Positions 9,572 to 18,433 of a stretch of DNA of 64,000 nt are shown here, one piece after another. Source of the stretch: Bifidobacterium sp. ESL0790. GTDB taxonomy: Bacteria > Actinomycetota > Actinomycetes > Actinomycetales > Bifidobacteriaceae. Below the pieces are notes generated by a model. It was not told the origin of the DNA, made no database searches, and saw only the letters and a list, made by a program, of their open reading frames with translations. The stretch covers positions 2,190,805 to 2,254,804 of the forward strand of contig NZ_CP113915.1 of NCBI RefSeq assembly GCF_029395435.1. Reading direction: 5' to 3'. Both the position numbers and the translations under genes were made by a program. Each line of letters starts with the position of its first letter. Within the stretch, counting starts at the first letter, position 1.

Positions 9572-11029
9572 TCAGCCGTGCGCGAGATCGCGCATCTGGT
9601 CGGGGTCGATGACCTTCTTGTGTTCGCGGCCCTCCTTGGCGCCCTCGGCGCGCTCGTAGGCGTCAACTTTCTTCCAACCCGCAAAGTCAATCGGCTTCAC
9701 ACCACGCGACGCCAGCAGACGGTCAATGGATTCAGGGTCGCGGTCGGTGGCCACGCAGCCGCCCTTGCCGTCGGCGGCGAAGTCCTGGAGCATGTTGCCA
9801 ACGATGAGCAGGGCATCGGATTTGGTCGAGCCGATGAGTCCGACCGGCCCGCGCTTGGCCCAGCCAGTGGCGTAGAGACGCGGGCGAACGGTGCTCTTGC
9901 CGGTCTCGGCGGTGAAGCCAGGCTCGGCGAGGATGCGCCCTTCCTCGTTGGCCAGCACGCTGCGCTGCTCGTCGTAGGCCACGCCCGGCACGCTCGCCGG
10001 CTTGTAACCGATGGCGTGGTAGACAGCCTCGACCGGATAATCCGTGAACTCGCCGGTGTGGCGCATCACGCCGTCCGCGCCGGTCTCGGTGTGCTCGACG
10101 CGCAGGCCGGTCACCTTGCCGTCCACGCCCAACACCTCGCTGGGCGCCGCGTTGAAGTGCATATAGTACTTGCGGTCGGCCGGGTTGCCCTCGAAGTCGA
10201 CGCCACCGTCGTCCTCCATATCCTCGGCCATCTCGCGGATCGCGAACAGCTCCTCGACCATCTGGCGGGTGAGCTTGTCTTTGCCGGCCTGCTCGATCGT
10301 GTCCTCGTCGAGGTCGAAATCGTCCTCGTTGATGATGATCTGCACGCCAGGCAGCTTCTCGAGCTCGCGCAGCTCCTGCACGCTGAACTTGGCCTGGGCC
10401 ACGCCACGGCGCACGAAGAGGTGCAGCTCGCGGGCCTTGTTGGCCTTGATGCCCTCGTAGACGTTGTCGGGAATATCGGTGCGGTTCTTGAGGTCGTCGG
10501 CATTGCGCATCAACTCGCGCGCCACGTCCATCGCCACGTTACCGCCACCGATCACGGCCACCTTCTCGGCGTCAAGCGGCCAGGTGCGGGCGCCCGTGGG
10601 ATAGCCGTCGTACCATTCCACGAACCGAGCCGCGCCATGCACGCCGTCCAGCTCGGCGCCGGGAATCGTCAGCGGCCGGTCGGCCACCGCGCCCGTGGCG
10701 AAGAGCACCGCGTCGTAGCGGGGCATGAGGTCGTCAAGGGTCACGTCGCGGCCGAATTCCACGTCGCAATAGAGGTGGATGTCGGGGTTGTCGAGCGTCT
10801 TCTCGAGCGCGTCGGCGATGTATTTGATGGCCGGGTGGTCCGGGGCCACGCCGTAGCGCACGAGGCCGAACGGCACCGGCAGCTTCTCGAAGAGGTCGAT
10901 ACGCGCCTTGGTCGGCAAGCCAAGCTCCTCGCCGGTCTTCTTCAGCTGGCGAAGGAAAATATCGGAGGAATAGACGCCTGCCGGGCCCGCGCCCACGACG
11001 GCGATACGCAGTTCATTGTCATTGCTCAT
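9572..11029 (-). CDS. fprA: Ferredoxin/adrenodoxin-type NADP+ reductase (FprA-like)
   Basis: This soluble FAD flavoprotein of the adrenodoxin-reductase family transfers electrons between NADPH and ferredoxin. The 485 residues show an N-terminal FAD-binding GAGPAGVY motif, the PVPFGLVRYGVAPDH signature, an NADP-binding GGGNVAMD motif near residue 160, and the C-terminal ATGWAKRGPVGLIGSTKSD block characteristic of this family. A moderately acidic stretch at about 235-270 lies inside the NADP domain. The start ATG lies at 11027-11029, close behind a weak purine-rich RBS. It is monocistronic. The electron-transfer partner cannot be told from this window. Confidence 0.92.
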   Translation of the reverse strand: MSNDNELRIAVVGAGPAGVYSSDIFLRQLKKTGEELGLPTKARIDLFEKLPVPFGLVRYGVAPDHPAIKYIADALEKTLDNPDIHLYCDVEFGRDVTLDDLMPRYDAVLFATGAVADRPLTIPGAELDGVHGAARFVEWYDGYPTGARTWPLDAEKVAVIGGGNVAMDVARELMRNADDLKNRTDIPDNVYEGIKANKARELHLFVRRGVAQAKFSVQELRELEKLPGVQIIINEDDFDLDEDTIEQAGKDKLTRQMVEELFAIREMAEDMEDDGGVDFEGNPADRKYYMHFNAAPSEVLGVDGKVTGLRVEHTETGADGVMRHTGEFTDYPVEAVYHAIGYKPASVPGVAYDEQRSVLANEEGRILAEPGFTAETGKSTVRPRLYATGWAKRGPVGLIGSTKSDALLIVGNMLQDFAADGKGGCVATDRDPESIDRLLASRGVKPIDFAGWKKVDAYERAEGAKEGREHKKVIDPDQMRDLAHG

Positions 11030-11133
11030 ATCCCTAGGTTATCGCACACGCCCCATCGCGCGAAAGGAATTTGCCAAAACGTAAGGAAACATACTATTTA
11101 CGGTTATACTTAGGTGCCGTACATTTCATATCA

Positions 11134-11180
11134 TAACAAAACGAGGGCGGAACGCGACATTTGCCGCGAATCCGCCCTCG
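11134..11180 (-). terminator. Terminator of the HtrA-type protease gene
   Basis: The stem CGAGGGCGGA (11142-11151) / TCCGCCCTCG (11171-11180) contains an inner CGCG/CGCG pair, and on the minus strand it is followed by TTTTGTTATG. It lies 35 nt past the protease stop. Confidence 0.85.
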
Positions 11181-11214
11181 CTTGGGTTAGGTTGACAGGC
11201 CAATCAGCTCGGAT

Positions 11215-13155
11215 TTACCAAAGGCCGAAGGGGTCGAAGAGACCACCGCCGTCCCCATCGTCGCTGCCGCTGCCATCGCTGCCGGAGCCGCTGTCGCCCT
11301 GGCCGCTGTCCTGTTTCTGCGACTCGGAGCGGTTGGAGCCCTTGACCTGCGTCTCCTCCTGGTCGAGCGTCACGTTGACGTCCATGGTCTGGCCGCCGCG
11401 CACGATGGTGAGCTTCACCTTGTCGCCGAGGCTCGCCGCGCGCACGTAGCCGAGCAACGCGGAACTACTGCCGACCGCCTTGCCGTTGAAGGCCACCACG
11501 GTGTCGTCGGCCTTGAGGCCAGCCTTGTCGGCCGGGCTGCCCTTGACGACCGCGGAACCGCCGCTGCTGGACTTGGTGATCTGCGCGCCGCCACGGGTGA
11601 TGCCGTCGGATGTCGCCGTCGCGTTCTTGATGGTCACGCCCAGCATCGCGTGCTTGACGGAGCCCTTCGAGACGATCTCGTCGGCGATGCGCTTGACGAG
11701 GTCGGAGGGAATCGCGAAGCCGATGCCGATGGAGCCGGACTGGCTCTGCGAGGAGGACGCCGAGGCAATCGAGGAGTTGATGCCGATGACCTGGCCGGCC
11801 GCGTTGAAGGTCGGGCCGCCCGAGTTGCCGGGGTTGATAGCCGCGTCGATCTGCACGGCGTTGGTCACGATCTCGGAATTGTTGTCGTCCATCACCGAGA
11901 CGGGGCGGTCGAGCGCCGAGACGATGCCGGTGGTGGCCGTGTCGTCGTAACCGAGCGGGTTGCCGACGGCCATCACGTTCTCGCCGACCGCGAGCTTGTC
12001 GGAATCGGCGAAGGTGACGGGCTTGAGGTCGCTGGGGGCGTTGTCGATCTTGATGACCGCCAGATCGGTGGTGGTATCGGTGCCGACCACGCTCGCGGTG
12101 AAGATCTGGCCATTGGAAAGCGTGACCTGGATGTTCTTGCCGCCCGAGATGACGTGGTTGTTGGTGACGATGTGGCCCTTGTTGTCGAGCACAGCGCCCG
12201 AGCCCTTCGCGATGCCCTGGCTCACCTGCGCCTGGATGGAGACCACGGAGCCCGAGACCTGCTTGGAAACGCTCGCCCAGTCGGGGGCCTGGCCGCCGTT
12301 GACGGTGGCAGTGCCGGGGCCGGACTTGTTGGAGCTGATGCCCGACATGGTGCCGGACGAGGGGATGCTGATCCAGCCCCTGGAGATGGCCGCGAAGCTG
12401 ATGCCCAGGCAGAGGGCCGCGGCGACGACGGCCGCCACGATCGCGGTGATGATGTTGCTGTGGGCGCTGGCCCAGCTGCCGCCGTTACGGCCGTTCTGAT
12501 TGCCGTTGCCACCCATATCTCCGGGGCCATACGACGGCGGAGCGCCGAAACCGCCCTGCTGGCCGCCGGGCATGTTGGGGTCACCGTATTCGCTGCCGTT
12601 GCCCTGGTTCGGCTGGCCTTGCGTGGGCGCGCCGTAAGCATTGCCGTCATTGGAGCCGAGACCGTTGAAGATGCCGTTCCAAGGCATGCCCGAGGTTCCG
12701 TCGACCACATTTCCGTCAGCCACATTCCCGTCGGCCGCACCATTGGGATTGGAGGCCGTGGGAGCCGGGCCGTACGCGCCGAACTCGGGAGCCGGACGGT
12801 AGGGGCCATAGCCCGCGTCGTCCTTCGAGATGGTCTCGGTCGGCGTGGTGTTGATGTCTTTGGTCGCGTTTGTATCGGCTTCGGAGCCGACGCTCGCAAT
12901 GGCGTCAGCGCCAGTATTGGCATCAGCCGGAGCATTGGTCGTCGCGCCCGTATCACCGGAACGCTTATCCGCGGCCGGCTCCACAGGCTTGTAGCCCGGC
13001 ATGATGAAATCGCCGTGGAACGTCTCGGCCGACGTGTCGCCTTGCCCGGGCTGGCGCTCGGCGGAATCCCGCTCGGCGCCCGGCGCACCCTGCGCCCCGC
13101 CCTGTGAGCTGGCTGGCTGATCGCCGCCCCACTCGTCCTTGTTGTCTTCAGCCAT
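11215..13155 (-). CDS. htrA: HtrA/DegP-type membrane-anchored serine protease with PDZ domain
   Basis: This is an extracytoplasmic trypsin-like protease for envelope protein quality control. From the ATG at 13153-13155 it is 646 residues; I prefer this start because AAGGAG sits 6-7 nt upstream, although an in-frame start lies 18 codons further up. Order: a long Gly/Asn/Pro-rich cytoplasmic N-terminus (about 1-225), one membrane helix (about 230-255), the protease domain with His in TNNHVI (about 329), Asp in TTDLAVIKID and Ser in NPGNSGGP (about 440), then one PDZ domain. The C-terminus ends with a Ser/Gly/Asp tail. This is the actinobacterial PepD-like layout. Confidence 0.95.
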   Translation of the reverse strand: MAEDNKDEWGGDQPASSQGGAQGAPGAERDSAERQPGQGDTSAETFHGDFIMPGYKPVEPAADKRSGDTGATTNAPADANTGADAIASVGSEADTNATKDINTTPTETISKDDAGYGPYRPAPEFGAYGPAPTASNPNGAADGNVADGNVVDGTSGMPWNGIFNGLGSNDGNAYGAPTQGQPNQGNGSEYGDPNMPGGQQGGFGAPPSYGPGDMGGNGNQNGRNGGSWASAHSNIITAIVAAVVAAALCLGISFAAISRGWISIPSSGTMSGISSNKSGPGTATVNGGQAPDWASVSKQVSGSVVSIQAQVSQGIAKGSGAVLDNKGHIVTNNHVISGGKNIQVTLSNGQIFTASVVGTDTTTDLAVIKIDNAPSDLKPVTFADSDKLAVGENVMAVGNPLGYDDTATTGIVSALDRPVSVMDDNNSEIVTNAVQIDAAINPGNSGGPTFNAAGQVIGINSSIASASSSQSQSGSIGIGFAIPSDLVKRIADEIVSKGSVKHAMLGVTIKNATATSDGITRGGAQITKSSSGGSAVVKGSPADKAGLKADDTVVAFNGKAVGSSSALLGYVRAASLGDKVKLTIVRGGQTMDVNVTLDQEETQVKGSNRSESQKQDSGQGDSGSGSDGSGSDDGDGGGLFDPFGLW

Positions 13156-13661
13156 TGCTGCTCCTTCGTGTTTCCAAACGTCCCGCCGCGCCGGCACCCG
13201 CCGTCTCACCAGAACCGCACCCGTGTACTACTAACAACGAGTAAAGATACCCGGTCTGGAAATTCCCTGAACGTTTCTTTAAAGGAAGTTCCAAATTCCG
13301 GCACCACTCGCTTTGTCATACACAAAAACCCATATGGCACAATATTTTATCGACTCCCATAAACTATTTCGTCGTTCTTGTGGACGGCTCGGAAAGGCTT
13401 CGCCTAAAGTGAACTTATGACTTGCTTTGCTGATTTTCCCGGGACTTTCGGGACTTTGGAGACGTCGGAGGTCGGCAAGCCGATATCGGCATCGCTACGA
13501 CAGCTAGCATTCGCATGGTCAAAATCACCGGGACGAGCGGTCGGATAGACTAATAAACGGACAGATAATATGGACCGGCGATATAGCCGCCGAACCGGCA
13601 CGAGCGCCAGGCCCGGCCTGCGCCGCAAGGATTACCACGAGACGAATATGATGGACGAACG
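13156..13661. other. Divergent intergenic region between htrA and tgt
   Basis: About 500 bp lie between two divergently transcribed genes and presumably hold both promoters. I see no convincing open frame, tRNA or strong repeat. AT content is raised around 13240-13400. Confidence 0.5.
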
Positions 13662-15188
13662 ATGAACAAGCAAAACCCCACAAGCGAAGCGGCGGGAAAC
13701 GCCGCGACCAATCCAGACAACGGCCCTTCGGCCGCTGACGCCACCAGCGGCACCGACGCTAACGGCGCCGCGCAAGGCCGCCCGGCCAACCCGCAGCCCA
13801 ACCCGGTCTCCGAGGCGACCCAATACGCCCAGGTGAATTCGCGCCAAAGCGGACGGGACGCAAGCCTCAGCTACGTGATGCCGAGCGCGTCCGGCCTGCT
13901 GGAGCACCCGCTCGGCGCGGAACCCGGCAAACCCGGCGACCGCGGCAAATTCTGGTTCGAGGAACGCACGCGGCTCTCCGATTCGGCGGAGGGCAAGGGC
14001 CGCGGAGGCGCACGCTACGGCCGAACCGGCGTCATCCACACGCCCCACGGCGACATCCGGACCCCCGCGTTCGTGCCCGTCGCCACGCAGGCGGCCATGA
14101 AGGGCGTGCTGCCGGAGACGATGAAGTCGCTTGGCGCGCAATGCCTGCTTTCCAACGCTTTCCACCTCTTCGAGCGCCCTGGCGAGGACATCCTCGACGA
14201 GGCCGGCGGCTTGGCGCGCTTCGAAAATTGGGACGGCCCCACTTTCACCGATTCCGGCGGATTCCAGGTGCTTTCGCTGGGCGCCGGGTTCAAGAAGACG
14301 CTGGCGATGGACGTCACCGGCATGAAATCCGACGACGTAATCGCCAAGGGCCGCGAGCGCAAGGCGTTCGTGGACGAGGACGGCGTGACCTTCAAATCCC
14401 CGCTCAACGGCTCAAAACACCGGTTCTCCGCCGAAATCTCGATGGGCATCCAGCACAAGATCGGCGCGGACATCATGTTCTCGTTCGACGAGCTCACCAC
14501 GCTGATGAACACACGCGGCTACCAGGAACGCTCCGTCGAGCGCACCTTCCGCTGGGCGAAACGTTGCGTCGCGGAGCACCAGCGGCTCACCGAGGCGCGG
14601 GTCGGCAAGCCCTATCAGGCGCTATACGGCGTGGTGCAGGGCGCGAACTACGAGGACTTGCGGCGACGCGCGGCCTCTCAGATCGCCTCGCTCGACTTTG
14701 ACGGCGTGGGTATCGGCGGCGCCATCGAGAAGCGCGTCATTGGCGACACCTGCGCGTGGATCTGCGACGAAATGCCGGAATCACGGCCTCGGCACGTGCT
14801 TGGCATCGCCGCGGTGGACGATATCTTTGCCTGCGTCGAGAACGGCGGCGACACCTTTGATTGCGTCGCGCCCGCCCGCTGCGCCCGCAATGGCGCCATC
14901 TACACGCGTGATGGCCGATACAACATCAAGCGCGCCGCCAACAAGCGCGACTTCGGGCCGCTTGAAGAGGGCTGCGACTGCTATACGTGCACGCACTATT
15001 CGCGCGCCTACGTCGACCACATGCTGCACGCCCACGAAATCAACGGCGCGACGCTGGCCACCATCCACAACGAGCGCTTCTTCATCCGCCTGCTCGACGA
15101 GATCCGCGCCTCCATCGACGGCGGCTACTTCGAGGACTTCCGCGACGAGACCCTGGCCCGCTACTACGCCCACGGTTCCAAGGGCTGA
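13662..15188 (+). CDS. tgt: tRNA-guanine transglycosylase
   Basis: This enzyme exchanges guanine-34 of GUN-anticodon tRNAs for queuine or a precursor. The catalytic domain includes PAFVPVATQAAMKG, DSGGFQVLSLG near residue 197, FSFDELTT with the probable nucleophile Asp, YGVVQGA and GGAIEKR. The zinc site is CDCYTC near residue 435 with a downstream HMLHAH. As given the protein is 508 residues, about 85-100 longer than usual. The first 70 residues are low-complexity Ala/Asn/Pro, and no strong RBS precedes the ATG at 13662. An alternative start is the ATG at 13879, before PSASGLLEHP. I see no queuosine synthesis genes here, so salvage is likely (inference). Confidence 0.93.
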   Translation: MNKQNPTSEAAGNAATNPDNGPSAADATSGTDANGAAQGRPANPQPNPVSEATQYAQVNSRQSGRDASLSYVMPSASGLLEHPLGAEPGKPGDRGKFWFEERTRLSDSAEGKGRGGARYGRTGVIHTPHGDIRTPAFVPVATQAAMKGVLPETMKSLGAQCLLSNAFHLFERPGEDILDEAGGLARFENWDGPTFTDSGGFQVLSLGAGFKKTLAMDVTGMKSDDVIAKGRERKAFVDEDGVTFKSPLNGSKHRFSAEISMGIQHKIGADIMFSFDELTTLMNTRGYQERSVERTFRWAKRCVAEHQRLTEARVGKPYQALYGVVQGANYEDLRRRAASQIASLDFDGVGIGGAIEKRVIGDTCAWICDEMPESRPRHVLGIAAVDDIFACVENGGDTFDCVAPARCARNGAIYTRDGRYNIKRAANKRDFGPLEEGCDCYTCTHYSRAYVDHMLHAHEINGATLATIHNERFFIRLLDEIRASIDGGYFEDFRDETLARYYAHGSKG

Positions 15189-15212
15189 GGCCGCGTTACC
15201 TAACACTCCGTC

Positions 15213-15710
15213 CTGTTGCGAAACAGCCTCTGGCTTACCACCCCAGACGCTGTTTCGTAACAGCTCCATACCATCCTTGTTACGAAACAGCCCTTGACTA
15301 CCATCCAGATACCATCCCTTAACAGCACAACACCGTCCCAGCGAAGAAACGGACTCTGGCCACCACCCAAACGCCGTCCCGTAACAGCTCACCGCCACCC
15401 CTGTTACAAAACGGCACACAACGGACGCCCAGATACCGTCTCGTAACAGCTCCATACCACCCCTGTTACGAAACAGCCTCTGGCTACCATCCAGATACCG
15501 TCTGTTAACAGCACACCACCAATCCCGCCACGAAACGGCACACAACAGTCCCCCAGATACCGTCCCGCAACAGCTGCATACCATCCTGATGAAGAAACAT
15601 CCCCGCGCCAGCACCCAGCACCTCAGTCCTCTGTGGCAGGACGGCTTCTGCACCACTCAGACGCCGTTTCGTAACAGCACACCACCAGCTCAGCGACGAA
15701 ACGGGTGGTT
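15213..15710. repeat. Large alternating palindromic array, CCGTTTCGTAACAG family
   Basis: Seven CCGTYYCGTAACAGC-type copies (about 15249, 15322, 15372, 15437, 15498, 15558, 15663) alternate with eight inverted CTGTTACGAAACRGC-type copies (about 15213, 15279, 15340, 15400, 15466, 15527, 15590, 15690), giving a period near 63 bp. Each adjacent pair can form a hairpin. It starts directly past the tgt stop. The short array at 3070-3212 has the same core. The spacers are also similar (CCAYCCAGATACC recurs), so this is an expanded unit rather than chance palindromes. No gene lies within. Confidence 0.9.
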
Positions 15711-15734
15711 GGACCATATAACTGACTGGTTTCG

Positions 15735-15950
15735 CGCATCTGGTTCGGTTTATGCTGAAGACCGTTTATTGGGAGCATTTAAGTGACCGGTTTTCGGCAT
15801 CGGCTTAGCGATGTGCGTGAAACCGTTCACAGGTGGCTCATAAATGAACGGTTTCTAGCATCCGCGCCCCAATATGCGCGAAAACGCTCATTTGGGTGCC
15901 GCCAGCGAACGGTTTCACGCATTCCCATAACAATATGCAGAAAAACATTC
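15735..15950. repeat. Second alternating palindromic array, GAACGGTTTCACGCAT family
   Basis: Forward units (GGTTTCGCGCAT, GGTTTTCGGCAT, GAACGGTTTCTAGCAT, GAACGGTTTCACGCAT) alternate with inverted ones (GTGCGTGAAACCGTTCA, ATGCGCGAAAACGCTCAT, ATGCAGAAAAACATTCAT) at roughly 55-bp intervals. It abuts the previous array but has a different core. It occupies the upstream region of the nitroreductase gene. Confidence 0.85.
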
Positions 15951-16124
15951 ATTATCATCGCCGCAAGCCTCCGGCCCCACAATCCCGGGCCTATAATCGT
16001 CCTTTTGTCACGCCCAGATGTGTCGTTCGTCACGTTCCGTCTCGTTACGAGCCCTCGAGCCGCGCCAATCCCACGGCCAATCGGTATCATGGAATCGTTC
16101 AGCGATGACAGGCAGAGGTGCAAA

Positions 16125-17324
16125 ATGAATCTGAACGAGGCGATGACGGAGCGCCATTCCGTGAGAATGTATACCGACGAGGCGGTCAGCCCCGAAGTTC
16201 TCGACACGCTTGCTTCGGAAATCAAGGCCTGCAACGATACCTCGGGACTGCACATCCAAATGGCTTCCGGCCTCGACGACGCCTTCTGCGGATACAAAAC
16301 GCACTATGGCCATTTCACCGGCGTCCACAACGCCATCGCGCTCGTCGCACACGTCGACAAGCCTTACGACCTTCGACCGAAGAAGAAAAAGACGCCGGAA
16401 CCTTGTGATATCAAGCCTTCCGCACGTACGTCAAACGGTGACGACACAGACGCACTGCGAAGCAGCAGCAAAAATGACAATAGTAATAGGGACGATACCG
16501 CCCCAATCGCTCAGACCACTTCTCTGCCCGTTCCTCAATCGAATGCTCCCGCACCCGCCGACCCCGTACCTGCCGACGAAGCCGAAACCGAAGAAAAAGT
16601 AGGCTATTACGGCGAACAGCTCGCGTTGCGGATCGTCCAGCTCGGCCTGGCAACCTCATGGGCCGTGCTCGATGACGCCGAAGACGGCTGGTGGCAGCTG
16701 GAACCCGGCGAGCGCCTGGTATGGATTCTCGCGTTCGGCCACCCCGCGCGGGCCGGTGCCAAACACCACAGCAAACCCTTGGAATCACTGTGTTCACTGC
16801 CCGCCAGCCTCGGCCCAAACGCGACCCTCGAGGACGCTCCCAACTGGTTCCAGCGTGGTATCGCCGCCGCTTCGCTCGCCCCGACGTCGCTGAGCCAGCA
16901 GCCGTTCGTCTTCGAGCTGGAGAATACGAACGACCGCACAGCACAAGACGCGAACACCGCAGATGGTTCGAGAACGCTGGCCGATGGAGAAAGCTCAAAC
17001 AATTCCGCAATCTCAAGCGACGCAACTGGTTCGACCAGTCCGACCAGCTCGACCGACTCGGCCAGTCCGACCGATCCGACCAGCGCAATCAGCACCACCG
17101 GCTCGACCCGCACCACAACCAGCTTGACCCACTCCACCCGCGCCACAACCAGCACGACCGACTCCGCCCACGCCGCAACCAGCTCGGCAACCGGCAGCAC
17201 AAAGCCACTACCCACCGTCATTGTCCGCGCCACCCCGGGCCTCTTCGCCCACGTCGGCGTAGGCTGTGCCAAGCGCAACTTCGAAATCGGCGCTGGCTCC
17301 GGCAACTTCCAGTGGTCAAAGTAA
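16125..17324 (+). CDS. Nitroreductase-family protein with two low-complexity insertions
   Basis: The opening MNLNEAMTERHSVRMYTDEA is the classic FMN-binding start of nitroreductase-family oxidoreductases, and later segments (GYYGEQLALRIVQLGLATSW, WILAFGHPA, RGIAAASLAPTSLSQQPF) fit the same fold. The gene is 399 residues, well above the usual 190-260. The excess is a Lys/Pro/Ser/Asp-rich segment at about 87-155 and a Ser/Thr/Ala/Asp-rich segment at about 270-360 with runs such as SPTSSTDSASPTDPTS, both inside the fold. I chose ATG 16125 because AGAGG lies just upstream and the nitroreductase motif begins there; the same frame stays open further upstream but enters the repeat array. The substrate is unknown. 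Confidence 0.8.
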   Translation: MNLNEAMTERHSVRMYTDEAVSPEVLDTLASEIKACNDTSGLHIQMASGLDDAFCGYKTHYGHFTGVHNAIALVAHVDKPYDLRPKKKKTPEPCDIKPSARTSNGDDTDALRSSSKNDNSNRDDTAPIAQTTSLPVPQSNAPAPADPVPADEAETEEKVGYYGEQLALRIVQLGLATSWAVLDDAEDGWWQLEPGERLVWILAFGHPARAGAKHHSKPLESLCSLPASLGPNATLEDAPNWFQRGIAAASLAPTSLSQQPFVFELENTNDRTAQDANTADGSRTLADGESSNNSAISSDATGSTSPTSSTDSASPTDPTSAISTTGSTRTTTSLTHSTRATTSTTDSAHAATSSATGSTKPLPTVIVRATPGLFAHVGVGCAKRNFEIGAGSGNFQWSK

Positions 17325-17355
17325 GCCCACGCCCGACGCGTCCACTCCCCACGCT

Positions 17356-17524
17356 GCGTCACCAAGCAGACTCTCAGACGGTATCTCTTGCTTACTGACG
17401 CGCCAGACACCCACGCCGCATCGCCAAGCAGACTTTCGGGCACCGTTTTCTGCTTACCGACGCACCACGTCCCTATCCCGCGTCAGTAAGCAAAGTTACC
17501 AGCGCCTTTTCTGCTTACCGACGC
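17356..17524. repeat. Alternating palindromic array, GCGTCRSYAAGCAGA / TCTGCTTACCGACGC
   Basis: Three GCGTCACC-AAGCAGA-type units (about 17356, 17419, 17482) alternate with three TTGCTTACTGACGC or TCTGCTTACCGACGC units (about 17389, 17449, 17510), with a period near 60 bp. Hairpins form between neighbours. The array directly follows the nitroreductase stop. Confidence 0.85.
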
Positions 17525-17623
17525 GAATTGCTGCCCCATAACCATCCCACTGGGTGACACAACACGCATTGCGCGCAGCCCCTTGCGCTCGTCGGCACTG
17601 AGCAGTAACCTTACTATTTGTCT

Positions 17624-17709
17624 GCGAGTATGGCGGAATGGTAGACGCGCTGTCTTCAGGTGGCAGTGAGCAACTGCTCGTGGGGGTTCAACTCCCCCTA
17701 CTCGCACCA
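17624..17709 (+). tRNA. tRNA-Leu (anticodon CAG)
   Basis: The acceptor stem is GCGAGTA/TACTCGC. The anticodon loop TTCAGGT (stem CTGTC/GGCAG) gives CAG. A class II variable arm follows, and the T-arm is GGGGG-TTCAACT-CCCCC. The CCA is encoded at 17707-17709. A terminator follows at once. Confidence 0.96.
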
Positions 17710-17714
17710 TCAAC

Positions 17715-17763
17715 AAGACCTTCGAAACGCTGAGAATTCAACGCTTCGAAGGTCTTCGTGTTT
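17715..17763 (+). terminator. Terminator of tRNA-Leu
   Basis: The stem AAGACCTTCGAAACG (17715-17729) and CGCTTCGAAGGTCTT (17742-17756), with one mismatch, is followed by CGTGTTT. Confidence 0.8.
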
Positions 17764-17857
17764 CCGCACCCTCCCTGCAAGCAAACTAAAACTTGACAGT
17801 TCGGGACATAAGGGTATAGGCCGAACCACGGCTGTAAATCCTATATTCGGCCACCGC

Positions 17858-18433
17858 TCACTTGCGAGCGTCGGGGAAGGTGCGGATCTTCGGGGGCGTG
17901 TAGGTGGAGACGAAATTGGTGATCTCGTCGACCGAATCGGTGACGAGCAGCTTGTCGCGGTCGACGGCGGTGAGGAAGCCCGCGGCCACCATGTTGTCGA
18001 AGGTCTGCGCAAGTGGACGCCAATAGCCGTCGAGGTCGAAGAGGACGCAGGGCTTGTTGTTGAGCCCGATGCGCGCCCACGAGAAGGCCTCCGCGATCTC
18101 CTCGAGCGTGCCGGGGCCGCCGGGGAAGGCGACGAGCACGTCGCCCAGATCCATCATGCGGCGCTTGCGCTCGTCCATGTCGTCCACGACCTCCATGGTC
18201 GTCAGCCCCTCGGCCGCGGCGCCACGGTCGATGAGCATCTGCGGCATGATGCCATGCACCTTGCCGCCGCCGTCGAGCACAGCCTGCGCCACGACGCCCA
18301 TCAGCCCGACGCCACCACCGCCATAGACCAGCTCGTTGCCGCCGCCGGCAATCCACTTGCCTAGCTGCTCCGCCGCGGCCGCCCACTTCGGCTCGTTCCC
18401 TTTCGCAGCCCCGCAATACACCGTGATCTTCAT
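17858..18433 (-). CDS. LOG-family protein (TIGR00730)
   Basis: The 191 residues carry the hallmark LOG motif PGGPGTLEEI around residue 105-114 and the upstream ERKRRMMDLGD segment, with a YGGGGVGLMG loop near 40. LOG proteins are cytokinin-riboside 5'-monophosphate phosphoribohydrolases in plants and some bacteria; many bacterial members are misannotated as lysine decarboxylase. The role here is most likely nucleoside monophosphate N-glycosidic cleavage, but the natural substrate is not known. Full length. The RBS is GGGGAG before the ATG at 18431-18433. Confidence 0.9.
   Translation of the reverse strand: MKITVYCGAAKGNEPKWAAAAEQLGKWIAGGGNELVYGGGGVGLMGVVAQAVLDGGGKVHGIMPQMLIDRGAAAEGLTTMEVVDDMDERKRRMMDLGDVLVAFPGGPGTLEEIAEAFSWARIGLNNKPCVLFDLDGYWRPLAQTFDNMVAAGFLTAVDRDKLLVTDSVDEITNFVSTYTPPKIRTFPDARK

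Noticed and set aside
9578..11113. A 511-codon open frame on the + strand
   Set aside because: It is antisense to fprA, which has clear flavoprotein motifs.
11650..13107. A 485-codon open frame on the + strand
   Set aside because: It is antisense to the HtrA protease gene.
15213..15710. Possible CRISPR array
   Set aside because: Units alternate in orientation, vary in sequence and have related spacers; no cas genes are nearby.
15783..16124. 114-codon upstream extension of the nitroreductase
   Set aside because: It runs through the palindromic array; the family's N-terminus and an RBS are at 16125.
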